A stretch of 64,000 bases of DNA from Apoderus coryli (GCA_911728435.2 OU452206.1:186001-250000); one strand, 5' to 3'; shown: positions 8,891-21,804, counted from the first letter of the stretch. The notes: a model not told the origin generated them from the sequence alone. Made by a program: numbers and translations.

Positions 8891-9963
8891 GGGCTAATTA
8901 ATATTTTTTTGTGTCACCCTGTACATGCTGATTATTAATTCATGTTGTTATAATTGTATCTTAAATAAATAAATAAATAAATAATCTGAGAAATACTTAG
9001 CGTATAGCCAGATGTTAAAATAACGTTAACCGTAATAGTGGTGGACGTTATTTTTGGGACTACAGTATCTTGTATTTTGGGTTCGTTGGTTTTTCATAAT
9101 TTGGTAATATTTTTTTCTAACGTTGGTGTCACTTATTTTTGTTTGGTTGACACTTCTAGTTTCACGTCATAAATAAATAGGTTATATTATGGGGCTTGGA
9201 GGTTAAAAGTAAACAGTAGTAGTATGCATTGTAACTATATTTGATAAAAATAAACTGTGCTGGCTGTATCCTACTGAGAAAGGGCAAGAGGCCAATAGTT
9301 AGTACTTGCTTAGGCGGTAATTTAAAAATAAAAACGAAATAACTTCAAGCATTCAAAATATGGACCTACAGGCAAGAGACAGAAATCAATTTGGAAATGG
9401 AAATTTGGTCGCCAACATCCGCTAATAATAATAATACGTGGTGTATAAAATAAAAAGTGTAGTTAATTCTATATTGATTTGTTGTGTTTACGGTTTATAA
9501 TTTTTGTGTATTTAAATAAAAACATGATAAGTATATGCAGCTGGTTTTCTATTGAAAAATAAATATAGTAACTTAATTTTAGTAGTTAACTACTTACTAT
9601 TTACACAGAATATTACTTATTCTGTGATATTTATATAAATATACATAATGGCTATGCTTACTTAAAGACTTAAACTTAACAAAATTACGTACCTATTTTG
9701 TTTCATTGAATGTTTTTGATCTAGGTCATCATCTGTAATTAGTTTTTGGACAAAAACAGGTAGGTAGGTAATGAGACTTGTATTTTATCCAGTTCTTTGT
9801 AACGTAAGAATAAATTCGGTATCAGGAAATTAAAACTAAATGTAGGCATTTTAATTTAATTTAGTAGTGGAATTTGTAAATTTAAAGAGAAACCCTAATT
9901 TTTTGGTAAATAAATCGTAAGATAAATAATATGACGTCATCAAAAACATAAAATTCTACAACT
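8891..9963. other. Non-coding AT-rich tail of the duplication unit (copy 1)
   Basis: Contains an (AAAT)n microsatellite near 8962-8985 and a TAGGTAGGTAAT run near 9760. No ORF or RNA gene is supported. It ends at the duplication breakpoint, shortly after a perfect ATGACGTCAT palindrome. Confidence 0.5.
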
Positions 9964-10816
9964 TCGCATGTTTTCTCTTAGTTTTGCATTTTTTTCTAGC
10001 TCACTTGTGCTTGAAGCATGATATTGATCACCAATTCTCTATTTCGGCTACCCGCTCACCATCTAGTAATAATTCCTCCTAAGAATTTATCAGTCTTCAA
10101 AATATTTGATGTCTTATAAATTGTCATTAATTTGATTAGATTCCATTACAGTTTGCTACTCTTTATTATAGTCACTAATGTTTTCCCTTTGATAATTTAT
10201 AATATTGTAATTAATTTTCTATTAAATGCACAACTGCTTTTCGTTTGGACATTTTAAACCTGTGTATGATATAACAATAAATATCAGTTGAAAATAAATA
10301 AGACTATGTTATATATTAATTCTAGGTAATGTTTATGACAGCATTTTAATTTTATAAAATTTGCATTGGCAACATATTTATTTTTTTATTGTTTTTAATA
10401 AAATAACTAAAAAACAATTTTGTAATTATTAATTTGCGCACAAATTTGCTACAGCAAACAAATCGCTCTTAATAACGACAATAAAAAAACTATTTTATTA
10501 TTACGAAACGTACTTTAACAGAATAATTTTATAATTGTTTTTAAAGGAACAAGTTAATCCAGACTAGTACTTTTACAAAATGCTTTTAAAACCAATTATC
10601 ATTCGGAACAAATTCGTCCTATAAAAAATATTTTATAAACGTTTATAAAACTGTTACGATATCATATTTTATAACTATTTTATTATTTTGCTGTAAAAAC
10701 GTTCTTAAAACAGTTTTTCTCACAGAAAAGTTTAACACAGCAGTTTTATCACCAAACGAACCTTTAAAAAACAAAAAAGTTTTTACTAAGCGGCAATAAA
10801 ATAATTATAAAATATA
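9964..10816. other. Non-coding start of duplication unit 2
   Basis: AT-rich sequence with no gene, between the duplication breakpoint and the env remnant. I see no copy of the errantiviral LTR here, so the 3' end of that element (rest of env and 3' LTR) has been lost. Confidence 0.5.
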
Positions 10817-11640
10817 TTAGTTCTTTAAGAATGTCGAATTGCTAGTTGGGAAGAGATTGTCCATAGTTGGTTCAAAAGGTAGTTTGTTCTGGTCTAGACG
10901 TTTATTGATTAAGTAGATTTCATATAAGAGTTCACGTGGGTCTATTATAGAATTGTGAAAAATATTTAATTTTGAAAATGTTACGGCAGTTTCTATTTTT
11001 TCTAATACATTACAAATTATTTGGAATTGACTGGTTATTTGCGTCAAAACCATATGAATTAGAAAATAATTGTGAGTCTCAATTTCAGCGATTTCAATTT
11101 TCTTTATGACATTTTCGATTTGTTTTATTCTTAGTGTTAAGTAAAACTGATTATGTGTTAGGTTTTGAATATTTTGTTGAAAGGTATCAATAGATTTTTG
11201 TAATAATGTGATTTGATCGCTTACTATAGTTTTTATTTTCTTTTGATTATTTTCTAATTGAGATATAGCTTTGTCATATCTTTCGGCGTCTTCTTGGTCT
11301 AGGTTTCCTGTTAAAGATTTAATAACTGTGCCCATGCTATCAATGAGTCCTCGTTTGTGTATTTTATAATGTGTGGGTAGTAGTTGTCTTATTTGTAAAT
11401 ATATCTGTTGTTCTAAGCTATTGATAATGTTGTAAGAATTGTGAAACTCTTTTTGATACTTACTAGTAATAGAATCGTTTGATTCTAGTGTGTCTTTAAT
11501 TGTCTTGAATTGATTGCAAAGTAAAGAATATTCATTAATAATAGTTGATATATGTCGAAAATTTGAATCAATGACCAATGATCTATTTTATTTTGAGCGT
11601 TTCCTAACTTTAGGGGAAGTAATCCAGGATTATCATTCAT
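10817..11640 (-). pseudogene. env: Errantivirus-like env remnant
   Basis: The ATG at 11640 overlaps the pol stop by ATGA. The first residues (GLLPLKLG) resemble the part of insect errantiviral Env just before the cleavage region, then a frameshift near 11560-11545 leads into the 253-codon frame ending at 10817. That frame has a basic KRG site followed by a conserved glycine-rich fusion-peptide-like stretch and a long heptad-like helical region, as in errantiviral and baculoviral F-type envelope proteins. The signal peptide, the rest of the ectodomain and the transmembrane anchor are missing. It is a truncated, non-functional relic of an insect endogenous retrovirus. Confidence 0.65.
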
Positions 11641-14600
11641 TGAGTAGTATTTGGGGAGTTCTGCTCCGTGTGTTCCGATGAGGAACCTGTAACAATATTA
11701 GGAGAACGTTTTAATTCCTTTATATGTATTATTTCGGATTTATTTTTGTTTGTTATTTCGACACGATTTCTTTTGAGAATTCTAGTTATTGTATATGGAC
11801 CTAAAAACTTATTGTGTTTTTTACCGCGGATTGATATTGGGTTTTGTTTAAATACTCTTTGACCTATTTTAAATTGTGTATTCTCGTTTCCAAATGTATT
11901 GTGTTTAGAGATAATTTTTTCTTTGATTGCTTTTTGATTGTCTGAGACATTTCGATAAATGTGGTCTAATTTTTGTTTATGATTTTCAGCGTAGTCTGAA
12001 TAAAATTTTTCTGGGATAAATATTTCATCAGGGTTTCTGGAATTTGTGTGTCCGAATGTAAGTTCAAACGGTGTATATTTTGTAGAGCTGTGTATAGAAT
12101 TATTGTATGCAATTAAAGCGTAGTCCATGAGGTTTTGGTTTTCATTGGGAAAAGTTTCTTTTAGGAGTCGGAGATGCTCGATTAATGTCGAATGGAATCT
12201 TTCGATTGCTCCGTTTGATTCGTGATGTTGTGGTGTTGTGAAATGTACGTTTATTTTATGTAGCTTTAAGATTTCTTTGACAGTAAAATTATCGAATTCT
12301 GTGCCTTTATCTACGATTATTTTTTGGGGTATTCCGAAATGTGTAAAATATTTTATTAGAGCTTCGCTGATATTAATTGCAGTTTTTCCGTCAACTAAAA
12401 TTGCTTGTCCGAATTTTTTAAAAGAGTCTAGAAGTGTTAAATATGTTCTTCTATCATAGAAAAATAAATCGATATGTATAATTTCAAAAGGTTTACTAGG
12501 AGTTTCTGTTAGAACTAGTGGTGTATAGGGTGGTTTTCTACCGTATTTTGCGCGTTGACATATTTCGCATGCATTAATGTAATTTGAGACGTCATTTTTC
12601 ATATTTTTCCAATAATAGTTTGTTTTAATTCGTTCTAATGTTTCATTTATTCGTCGATGGTTTGTCTTAGATGTATGGTGAACATTTACCAACATAAGTT
12701 GCTCTTCTTTTTCAATTACCGTATGTACTTGTTTTAAGCATCTAATTAGTTTAGGTCCTTTTTCAGAAAAGTGTTCTAAATATACTTTAGCAAAATTTTT
12801 ATATAGTTGATCAGAATGGAAATATAAATGATAGACTTTTTCTGATACTATATATTCTTTAAAGAATTTTAAAATAAGGTTTTCATTATTATGAGTAGGA
12901 ATTTTGACAGTGATAATTTTATTGTTTTCGTAATTTGAATGCTTTATGTCAAGTTTGTAGTGAGTGTTTGGATATACAATTATTTGATTTGCTTTGTTGT
13001 TAATTATATCATCATAAATTGGGATTCCTTGGTTTGTGGTTTCATTAAATGTACTGTGCTGTGTTGTCGAGATAGAATTTCTAGGTGGTCGTACTTGTAT
13101 GTCCGATAATATATTTATTTTGGGGTTTCGTTTACTTTGATTTGAAGTGCTAGGTTGGGGATCAATTTCTGAGTTTTCAGTTCCTATAAATTTTATTTCT
13201 TCTGAAAGTTTCCGAAGATATTCAAGTGTGTCTTGATTTATATCGCCAGGGTTATTGATTAAAGATTCGTTTTCAAGAGCATTAATTTGTATTCGTGAAA
13301 GTGCGTCTGCATTGGTATTAGATTTTCCTGGTTTATATACAATGTCATAATCATATTCCTCAAGTTTCAAGCGCCATCTAATTAGTTTAGAATTTGGTTC
13401 TTTAAGTTTAAAAAGCCAAATGAGGGGTCGATGATCGGTATAAATAGTGAATTTTCTGCTAAATAAATATGGTCTAAAATATTTGCAAGCCCAAACTATT
13501 GCTAGCAATTCTTTCTCTATGGTACTATAACGAGTTTCAGATTTATTTAAAGTTCTAGAAGCGAAAGCTACTGGTTTGTCGGATCCAAGTTTTCCTTGAG
13601 ATAAGACGGCACCAAGGGCAACGTTCGAAGCGTCAGTGGTAAGTATAAAATTTTGTGTAAAGTCGGGATATTGTAAAATTGGTGAATTTATTAACAAATT
13701 TTTACAAGTGTTAAATGCAGAAATAAATTTATTATCATGAATGATTTTCGAATCTTTTTTTAAGCATTGTGTAAGAGGTTTTGTTATGTTAGCAAAATCT
13801 TTTATGAATTTTCGATAGTATCCTATGAGTCCTAAGAAGCTTTTTATGTCTTTCTGAGATTTTGGTAAAGGAAAATGTTTTATAACGTCAATTTTGTCTG
13901 GGTTAGGTTTTACTCCGTCACGTGTTATTTTGTGTCCTAAATATGGGACTTCATGATGTAAAAATTCGGATTTGTCAAGTAGTACTTTAAGGTTAGATTT
14001 CCGAAGCCTGTCGAATATGTTTCTAAGTCTTTCTACATGTTCTTGTAAAGATGTACTGAATATGATGATATCGTCTAGATAGACTACACAAATTTCATTT
14101 TGTAGGCCACGAAGTACATTATCCATTACTCTCTGGAAGGTACTAGGTGCGTTCTTCTAACCGAAGGGCATCCTTTTAAATTCATAGTGTCCGTTTTCTG
14201 TGGAGAATGCTGTTTTGGGTGTGTCTTGGGGTTCCATTTCAATTTGGTGGAATCCATTTGCAAGATCAAGGGTACTGAAATACATGCTTTTTCCGAGTTT
14301 GTCCAATATGTCATTTATGTTAGGTAGAGGGTATTTGTCATTAATCGTTTTTTCATTAAGTTTGGTGTTTCGTCTGTCAGATTTATTTTGTGTCGTATTT
14401 GATTTGTGAATGTTAAAGGGATTTTGTCACAGTAAAATATGTCACGATATTCGAAACAGAGTTTACGAATAGCTTCTCGTTCTTCAGGGTTGCAGTGACT
14501 TAGTCTTAAATTTTTTAAGTTTTCTTTTTGAGCTTTGTCCATGTTAGTGTCGAGGTCTATATCAGTTTCCATTTTGTCTATAAAATTTATGTCACCTATA

Positions 14601-14944
14601 TTGAATATTTCTATATCTAATGGTTCTTTAATATTTAATTCTACATCATGTTCATTAGCATTAATAATGGTTGTTATAGCGAAGTTATTTTTTATATTTA
14701 CAAGAGTTCTAGGGGTTTCCACTTTATCTAAAAATTTACAATATTCGAGATATCCAATTTGATCTGTATTTGTTTTTAAATTAGAGCTTTTAATTGGTAT
14801 TTGAACGATTTGTTTAGTTCTAGCTGGAATATTAAGTGTATATATTTCTTTTAGTGTTGTTTCAGTTTAGAATTTATATCAACAGTTGCTTTGAGTTGTT
14901 TTAATAAATCTATCCCTATTAATCCATCATATTTATCACTAAAA
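11637..14944 (-). pseudogene. pol: Errantivirus-like Gypsy pol
   Basis: The protease end is recognisable near 14944-14880 (YDGLIGIDLL), with a frameshift near 14865. The RT N-terminal half follows, with a deletion near 14365 that removes roughly the fingers region and shifts frame. A TAG at 14157-14159 replaces one residue in the conserved MPFG.KNAP block. The 829-codon frame from 14126 is otherwise open: YLDD (residues 16-19), RNase H with Asp165, Glu204/206, Asp231 and Asp274, an HHCC zinc finger (His484/490, Cys520/523) and integrase Asp553, Asp606, Glu642. The tail overlaps the env start. The stop, deletion and frameshifts make the polyprotein non-functional although RNase H and integrase look undamaged. 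BEL sequence replaces everything upstream of 14945. Confidence 0.88.
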
Positions 14945-15321
14945 TTAAATAAATTTCAATTGCAGTTAATACTTCAGGTAAGTTCATTTTATCATTATTT
15001 ACACGACGTTCTAATTGATGCACATATCTGTAGACCCATGCTGTGGTTCTCACTAGTCTTGACCATTTTGAAAATCTTTTTACATCTGGTATATTTATTG
15101 GATAACTTATTAACACACCTACGAAATTAACCTTCTGCTCTTTTATTGCTTCTTCGTTAATCTCAATATGATATGGTGTATCTTGTATAGGCCAGTCTAT
15201 TTCAGGTAATTTGAGAAAATTTGGTCCTGTAAACCAAGTTGAATTGATATCAAATTCAACGTTCGATGTAAATCTCGTAGCTTGGTCAGCCGTATTTAGT
15301 TCACTTGGTATATACATCCTT
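14945..15321 (-). pseudogene. BEL/Pao pol fragment, RNase H end to integrase start
   Basis: The minus-strand frame starts MYIPSELNTADQ, the RNase H end of BEL/Pao polymerases, and continues into the pre-integrase region. It is joined on its left to the Gypsy protease sequence and on its right directly to a BEL LTR. Positions 15084-15317 are an inverted near-identical copy of 16494-16727, with one Ala/Val difference. This is a rearranged piece, not a gene. Confidence 0.75.
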
Positions 15322-15477
15322 TGTTAAAGTTTGACTGCTTAGTACACTTTTACTAGACAAAATAACTAGTTTATTTTAATGTACGATAGAACACTTTATT
15401 TCTCTTTTCAATGTCAAACAATAATAATAATCAACAACAAATAAAAACCATCATAATTATGTACAAAGTATTTAACA
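15322..15477 (-). repeat. BEL/Pao LTR, minus orientation
   Basis: Inverted copy of the 157-bp LTR at 16749-16905. On the minus strand it is preceded by a G-rich polypurine tract (near 15478-15492) and begins TGTTAAATAC, so it is the 3' LTR of the BEL piece at 15478-15820. Confidence 0.75.
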
Positions 15478-15820
15478 TTTCTCCCCCTCGTGAAAAAACT
15501 CAAGTTTTTTCAACCTCTAAAAATCTGCATATTTTTGTAACTGGTCGCTTCAAAATTCCATGTTGTGTTTTCACATCAACTACTCTGATCACGTTGTCTC
15601 GTCCGGGGTACGTAGTCTGGATTCGTCCTATGGGCCAAGCATTACGTGGAAGTGTATGATCAACAACAACTACTATATCTCCTATTTTGACAGAATCTGA
15701 AGTATTAATCCATTTTGCACGTTTGGTTAAGGTAGGTAGATATTCCTTCACCCAACGAGTCCAAAACATATCTGATAGCCTCTGCGATTTTTTCCAATAA
15801 CTTCTTAAATCACTCATTTG
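15478..15820 (-). pseudogene. BEL/Pao pol C-terminus (DUF5641-like)
   Basis: The minus frame includes RWVKEYLPTL and GDIVVVVDHTLPRNAWPIGR, the signature of the DUF5641 domain at the end of BEL/Pao polyproteins. It ends with a stop just before the polypurine tract and LTR, the expected order. Its N-terminal side stops near 15820, where plus-strand BEL sequence begins, so the two pieces are fused head to head. Confidence 0.75.
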
Positions 15821-16754
15821 GTGGAATACTGAAACGGATAGTTTTACTTTTAAATTAAACTTAAATAAAGTTGACAATGACATATTTAGCGATGTAAAAC
15901 CCACGAAACGTCAAGTATTAAAAATCGTTATGTCAATATACGATCCACTTGGTTTTTTAACAAATTTGACAATAAAAGGAAGAATCATATTGCAAAAAAT
16001 TTGGAGATCAGGAATTGATTGGGATGAAACAGTACCAGAAAGTGTATATGATTCCTGGAAAATATGGCTAAAACTTCTAGAGAAAATTACGATTATAAAC
16101 ATAAACCGATGTTATTCATTTAATATACCGTATGCAGAAGTTATAGAAATACATATTTTTAATGACGCTAGTGAAGAAGCCTTTGGATCAGTAGCATATC
16201 TCAGAATTGCATATTTAGAAAGTTACGAAGTTGTATTTTTGACAGCAAAAGCAAGGGTTAGTCCACTCAGACCTATGTCTATTCCACGTCTAGAATTACA
16301 AGCTGCTGTTATGGGTAGCAGACTATTAGACACAATAAGAAAAGAAATTGGATTAAATATAACAAAATGTTATCTGTGGAGTGACTCAAAAACAGTTTTA
16401 TCTTGGATCCGAGGGGATGGTAGAAATTACAAACCTTTTGTCGCTCACAGAATCGGAGAAGTACAAGAATTGACATCCACAGACAACTGGATGTATATAC
16501 CAAGTGAACTAAATACGGCTGACCAAGTTACGAGATTTACATCGAACGTTGAATTTGATATCAATTCAACTTGGTTTACAGGACCAAATTTTCTCAAATT
16601 ACCTGAAATAGACTGGCCTATACAAGATACACCATATCATATTGAGATTAACGAAGAAGCAATAAAAGAGCAGAAGGTTAATTTCGTAGGTGTGTTAATA
16701 AGTTATCCAATAAATATACCAGATGTAAAAAGATTTTCAAAGGAGAAATGTTAA
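15820..16754 (+). pseudogene. BEL/Pao RT thumb and RNase H fragment
   Basis: From about 15829 the plus frame reads WWNTETDSF and then IYDPLGFL, the RT C-terminal signature of Pao-type elements. RNase H follows with FNDAS, PRLELQAA, LWSDSKT and NTADQ carrying the expected acidic residues. After the pre-integrase region (DVKRFSK) a deletion joins pol directly to GGAGAAA and the LTR at 16749, removing the integrase core and DUF5641. It is non-functional. Confidence 0.8.
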
Positions 16755-16905
16755 ATACTTTGTACATAATTATGATGGTTTTTATTTGTTGTTGATTATT
16801 ATTATTGTTTGACATTGAAAAGAGAAATAAAGTGTTCTATCGTACATTAAAATAAACTAGTTATTTTTGTCTAGTAAAAGTGTACTAAGCAGTCAAACTT
16901 TAACA
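16749..16905 (+). repeat. BEL/Pao LTR, plus orientation (copy 2)
   Basis: Same as 173-329, including the 19-base tandem extension at 16907-16925 that abuts the Gypsy gag frame. With the inverted LTR at 15322-15477 it encloses two oppositely oriented BEL pieces. Confidence 0.75.
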
Positions 16906-16911
16906 AAGCAG

Positions 16912-18384
16912 TCAAACTTTAACAATCGGGTTGTCTAGGTCGTGAGCTTTCTGAAAATTTTGTTCAGTAGAGAGATCAGCTGCTTGTGGGTCGTTTTCCT
17001 CTGATACAGGTTCAGGGTCATACACATTTTCATTAGAAGTGTATTCATTACAATCAGCATTTTGTGGTGGATAGTAATAATTCTCTGGATAGTTGTTACT
17101 ATATGTACAATTGTTATCATAATACTGTTCTTGGTTGTAATTTTGAAATTCAATATTTTCATAATTATAGTCATACAGGGTTGGATTTAGATTATATGTG
17201 TCTTGTAGAAATAATTCAGTAAAAGTTGGATTTTGTTTTTGTTGTTGAGCTCTATTTATTATTGTATTTCCAGAGGAAGTGTCCATGGGTTCTGGAGTGT
17301 ATTTTATTGGTGTCTGATTTGGTCTTGTTTGATTAAGGTAAGGATTTTTCTGTATTTGGCTGGGTCTCTGTAGGAAATATTGGGGTCTTTGTGTTGGAAA
17401 ATTATTTGGTCTCCAATTCATTGAAGAATTATTTTGGGTTGGTGGACGTGGAAAGATGTTTTGAAATACGGGGGGTCTTTAGAAATTATATGGAAATGTA
17501 GAAGGTCGTTGGAAATTATTTGGAAATGTAGGAAGTCTTTGGAAATTTTGTTGAAAACCAAAATTTTGAGTTGGTGGTGAGAATGTTCGGTTTGGGAAGT
17601 TTGATCGACCAAAATTTGGAAAAGGATTTTGTGGGCGTGGTTGTGGTGTATTGTTGTGTGCGGGTGTAATTCTGTATGCAGGTTTAAAAGAAGTCTGAGT
17701 GTTTAAATAATTGCTGCGATTTTGACTATAAAGAAAATTTTCTTCTTCAATTAAAATTGACATTGCTTTTTCTAAAGTATCGGGATTTCTTAGACGAACA
17801 TTATTTTGAATTTGACCATTTAGACCACGGATGAAAGTTTTAAGTGCCAAATCGTCGTAATTTTTAATTTTTAAAGTTTTTTCTTGAACACTAATTTCTT
17901 GAATAGTATTTAATTTGCTTATTAACAAACTACGTGCGTCCTGACATCTCATTCCGAAATTATATGGAGTTTCATTTTTATTTGGTCTTAGCACAATTAA
18001 ATCCTGAACAAGACAATCTATGTTACGTTGGTCTCCGAAAGATAAGTTAAGTGCATCTTTTATAGCTGCCCAGGATCTGAGTTCGGTCCTGGAACCTATG
18101 AGACTTAATGCTCTGCCTGATAATTTACTAGTGATAGCTCTCAACATAAAATTATTCAATGTAATATTATTCGGATCGTAAAAATTTGTAATAAGACATT
18201 CACAATTATCCAAAAATATTTGTAATGTATGCGGATTATCCACGTATAATCTTAAAAGCTGGTAATTTACAGTTTGTTGCGTCATTGTATTTTCTTGAGA
18301 ACTAACTTCACGATAGGTTGTGAAAGAGTTAGAAAGTTGTTCTACTAAATTGTCGATATCGTTAGATGTAATAGGATTTGTCAT
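16912..18384 (-). pseudogene. gag: Errantivirus-like Gypsy gag (copy 2)
   Basis: Duplicate of 336-1808 with ATG at 18382-18384 and the same in-frame stop at 17479-17481, so the nonsense change predates the duplication. One coding difference (Arg for Pro in the NFPN-TFSPP region) separates the copies. In this copy the rest of the element (pol, env) is present to the left, beyond the BEL fragments. Confidence 0.7.
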
Positions 18385-18771
18385 GTATAGTCACAAAAAT
18401 TAAATAAAATTGTAGAAAAAGAAACTTATTAACTAGGAATAAGGAAAAATTACTTACAGGAGAGTGAATTGGATTATCATCTAGTTTTTGGTTTTTGACT
18501 AAGCCTAAGTCAAAGATGGCGATGCTGTCCTTCTTTGAGTCCTTAATTCTAATTCCAAGAATTCGGCGATTTTGTCCTTGTTCTTGTGTGGTTGAGGAGT
18601 TCGGCGATTTTGTCCTTGATCCTCTTAATTTCCTTGGAAAGTCGAGTTTTTCCAATCCAGATTTGCCACTCGCGAACTTAGCCGTTCAATACGGAACTTG
18701 CTTTTCTCGAACTCGATTTTGTAGTTACGCTAATGAACAACCCGTTTTCGCGATCCTTTACCGACTGCGCC
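18385..18771 (-). promoter_or_regulatory. Gypsy leader with primer-binding site (copy 2)
   Basis: The primer-binding site at 18772-18761 reads TGGCGCAGTCGG on the minus strand, without the substitution seen in copy 1. The 18-bp leader repeats and the candidate splice donor before gag are retained. Confidence 0.55.
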
Positions 18772-19030
18772 AGTTTTGTGTTCTTTTTGGCCAAAAGGAT
18801 TTTTAAAAAACAACTTTACAATTTTTGGAAATTAAATTGACTTTATTAAATACAATATATGTTTCTTATTATAGAGTAAATGAATAAGTGACTCTAACAG
18901 ATAAAATTACTTATATTTATAACATTTTTGAATGTGCTGACACAGGGCGTCACTACTTGTTAGGTTCACACGATAACTCGTGGGAAAGTGCTGATACAGG
19001 GCGTCACTTCTTAGGTTTACACATATAACT
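18772..19030 (-). repeat. Errantivirus-like Gypsy 5' LTR (copy 2)
   Basis: Duplicate of 2196-2454 with the same AGT..ACT termini. It directly abuts the Mag-like pol remnant at 19031. Confidence 0.6.
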
Positions 19031-21782
19031 AGTAGCTAAACTTCTCGACATCTACAAGGAACTTTTTGATGGTCATATAGGTGCAATCTCTGGACTATGG
19101 TACGTATTCATATGAAGGAAAATGTCGTATCTAAAACCTTTAGACCAAGACCAGTACCTATCGCGCTACAAGAACAGGTAGCAGGAGAACTGAAGCGACT
19201 TGTTGACGAAGGTGTTCTTGAACATGTAAACCCATCCGTAACACCTATAGAGTGGTCTACACCTATTGTTCTAGTGCTAAAATCTAACGGCAGCATTAGA
19301 ATCTGTGGAGATTTTTCTGTAACGATAAACCCACATGTGGTGAAAAATGATTATCCGTTGCCACGATTCGACGACATTATGTCAAAGCTAAGTAAGGGAA
19401 AATATTTTTCTAATATAGATCTAAAAGATGCTTATCTGCAACTTCCAGTTCATCCTGACTCCAGAAAATATCTAGTAATAGCTACACATAAAGGATATTT
19501 TCAATATAAGAGGTTACCGTTTGGGGTAAATTTTGCTCCATCTCTGTTCCAGAAAACCATGGATCAGATTCTATCCGATATCGAGGGAACAGTTTGCTAT
19601 TTGGACGATATTCTTGTTACAGCTCCGACTAAAGAATTGCATATCAAACGATTAAATTAAATTCTTGGTAGACTGAACAGATTTGGTATTAAAACACAAA
19701 AATCAAAATGTAAACTACTAACAAAGTCTGTTACATTTTTGTGACACTATATTGATGCCGAGGGTCTTCACCCAACAGATGATCACATAACTGCAATCAA
19801 GAATATGCCAAGGCCTACTCGCTAAGATCTTTCTTAGGCTCTATAACATATTACGGAAGATTCATTGACAATTTACATATCAAATGTGCACCGTTGTATA
19901 ACTATTTGAAGAAGGGCGTTGATTTTGAATGGAGTAAACAAGATGAAAAGCTTTTTAGACAGCTGAAATCCATACTTACCTCTTCAGACACGCTTGTACA
20001 TTACGATCCATCGTTACCATTGATACTTACGTGCAAAGCAAGCAATTTTGGTGCAGGTGCAGTACTGTTTCACGAATTTACAGATGGCAAAAGAAAACTC
20101 ATAGCATACGCTTCCCGAACTTTTAACGATACGGAGAAACGATACGCAACAATTGACAAAGAAGCTTTGGCAATAATGTTTGCAATCTCAAAGTTTCACC
20201 AGTATATCTACGGACGTAGATTCACCCTGTTAACGGATCACAAACCCCTTGAAAGAATATTTAGTGAAAACCGCTCAACACCGAAGGTAGCAAGTAACCG
20301 CTTGCTAAGATGGGCAATTATCTTGAACAGTTATGATTTTGAAATAAGATATCATCCTGGAAAAGAAAACGCTGCAGCTGACGCATTATCACGTGCGCCT
20401 TTATCAAATGAAGAGTTATCACCACTAGAAGAAATGGTATTACCAAAAAGGAGCCATTTAATGCATTTGCGATTACACCACTTACCTGTAACGAAGAAAA
20501 TCCTGCAAAATAAAACTTCTGGAGGCAAAACCTTTCTAAAAATTATCCAGTATATGCGGTCATATTGGCCGGATAAGAAACATATTACGGACGACGTACT
20601 ACCTTTTTATGAAAAAAGGGACGAGCTTTCTTATGAAGATAATATATTGTTGGGGAAGGGAAGAATATGTATACCCGAAATGTTAAAACACAGGATTTTA
20701 TGTGTGTTGCATGATGGACACCCAGGGATAACCGCTATGCAATCAATATCCCGACTACATGTTTATTGGCCAAATATCGATTCGGATATTGTTAACTTTT
20801 TGAAGACGTGTTATTCGTGTCAAAAGTCGCGTCAGAACAACACAAAGCTACCATTGAATCCGTGGAGCCCGCCTCCAGAACCGTGGTCTCGCGTTCACAT
20901 AGACTTTGCCGGTCGGTTTGAAAACAAAATGTGGCTGATAATAATAGACGCTTATTCGCGTTGGTTGGAAATTATTCCCATGAACAATATCACTTCTAGT
21001 TCTACGATTAACGCGTTACGTGAAGTATTCGCGCGTTTCGGTTATCCAAAAATAATTGTATCAGATAATGGACCGCAGTTAGTGTCCGATGATTTTAAAA
21101 ACTTTTGTGATTCTCTATAACGCATGTTACATCAACACCATACCATCCTCAAACAAACGGGTTAGCAGAGCGCGTAATTAAAACTTTTAAAGAACGGATG
21201 AACGCGAGTGATAAAACGTTAAGTCAAGATGTTCGATTACAAGCCTTTTTGTTTAATTATCGGAACACTATACAACGATCCACAGGAAGAATGCCAAGCG
21301 AGCTAATGTTTGGGCGACCATTAAGAACAATCTTCGATCAAATGAAACCTGATGTGCATAGAAATATCCAGAAATCGCAGTTCACCCAGAAAAATTATTA
21401 TGACAAGAATACGAAGAATATATCTTACAAGTTAAACCAGTCAGTATTGGTAAACAATCCTCTAGGAAAAGGTTCCCTGCCCAGAACTATTTTGGAAGTA
21501 AAAGCTCCATACTATTACGTAGTAGACGTTAATGGTACCCCAAAAAGAAAACACGGGGATCAGCTGCGACCTAGAGCGCAAAATGACAACATAGTAACAA
21601 GTACACCAGAAGATATAGAGGTACCGTCACACATGATCGTTCCAGATAGTGATAAAATGTTAGATTCTACTGCAGCACCAGAACCTATTACGAGTCAACA
21701 GTCGACGTTTGACGAACCTGCAACTATGTTTAGAAGAAACCCACCAAGAGAACGACGACGCCCAGTTCGATTCACCAATTAG
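19031..21782 (+). pseudogene. pol: Mag-like Gypsy pol remnant (copy 2)
   Basis: Duplicate of 2455-5206: RT at 19097-19660, RNase H plus integrase at 19894-21120, integrase tail at 21198-21782, with the same frame breaks and the same Lys in place of the RNase H Asp. Two amino-acid differences from copy 1 are visible (Ile for Thr in the RT, Leu for Pro in RNase H), giving a handle on duplication age. Confidence 0.85.
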
Positions 21783-21804
21783 TTTCAGCTTAACGGGGGG
21801 GAAA

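Larger units (their letters stand above)
1..9963. repeat. Right part of tandem-duplication copy 1
   Basis: This stretch matches 16577-26539 base for base at an offset of 16576, apart from scattered substitutions (for example near 2195, 2205, 2671, 3518, 6079 and 6423) and short poly-A length changes. Identity stops abruptly after 9963, where copy 1 runs into the first base of the next unit. The left part of this copy lies outside the window. The few differences point to a recent duplication; an assembly or haplotype artefact cannot be excluded from sequence alone. Confidence 0.9.

Noticed and set aside
15911..16102. 63-codon minus-strand ORF
   Set aside because: Antisense to the BEL RT/RNase H fragment.
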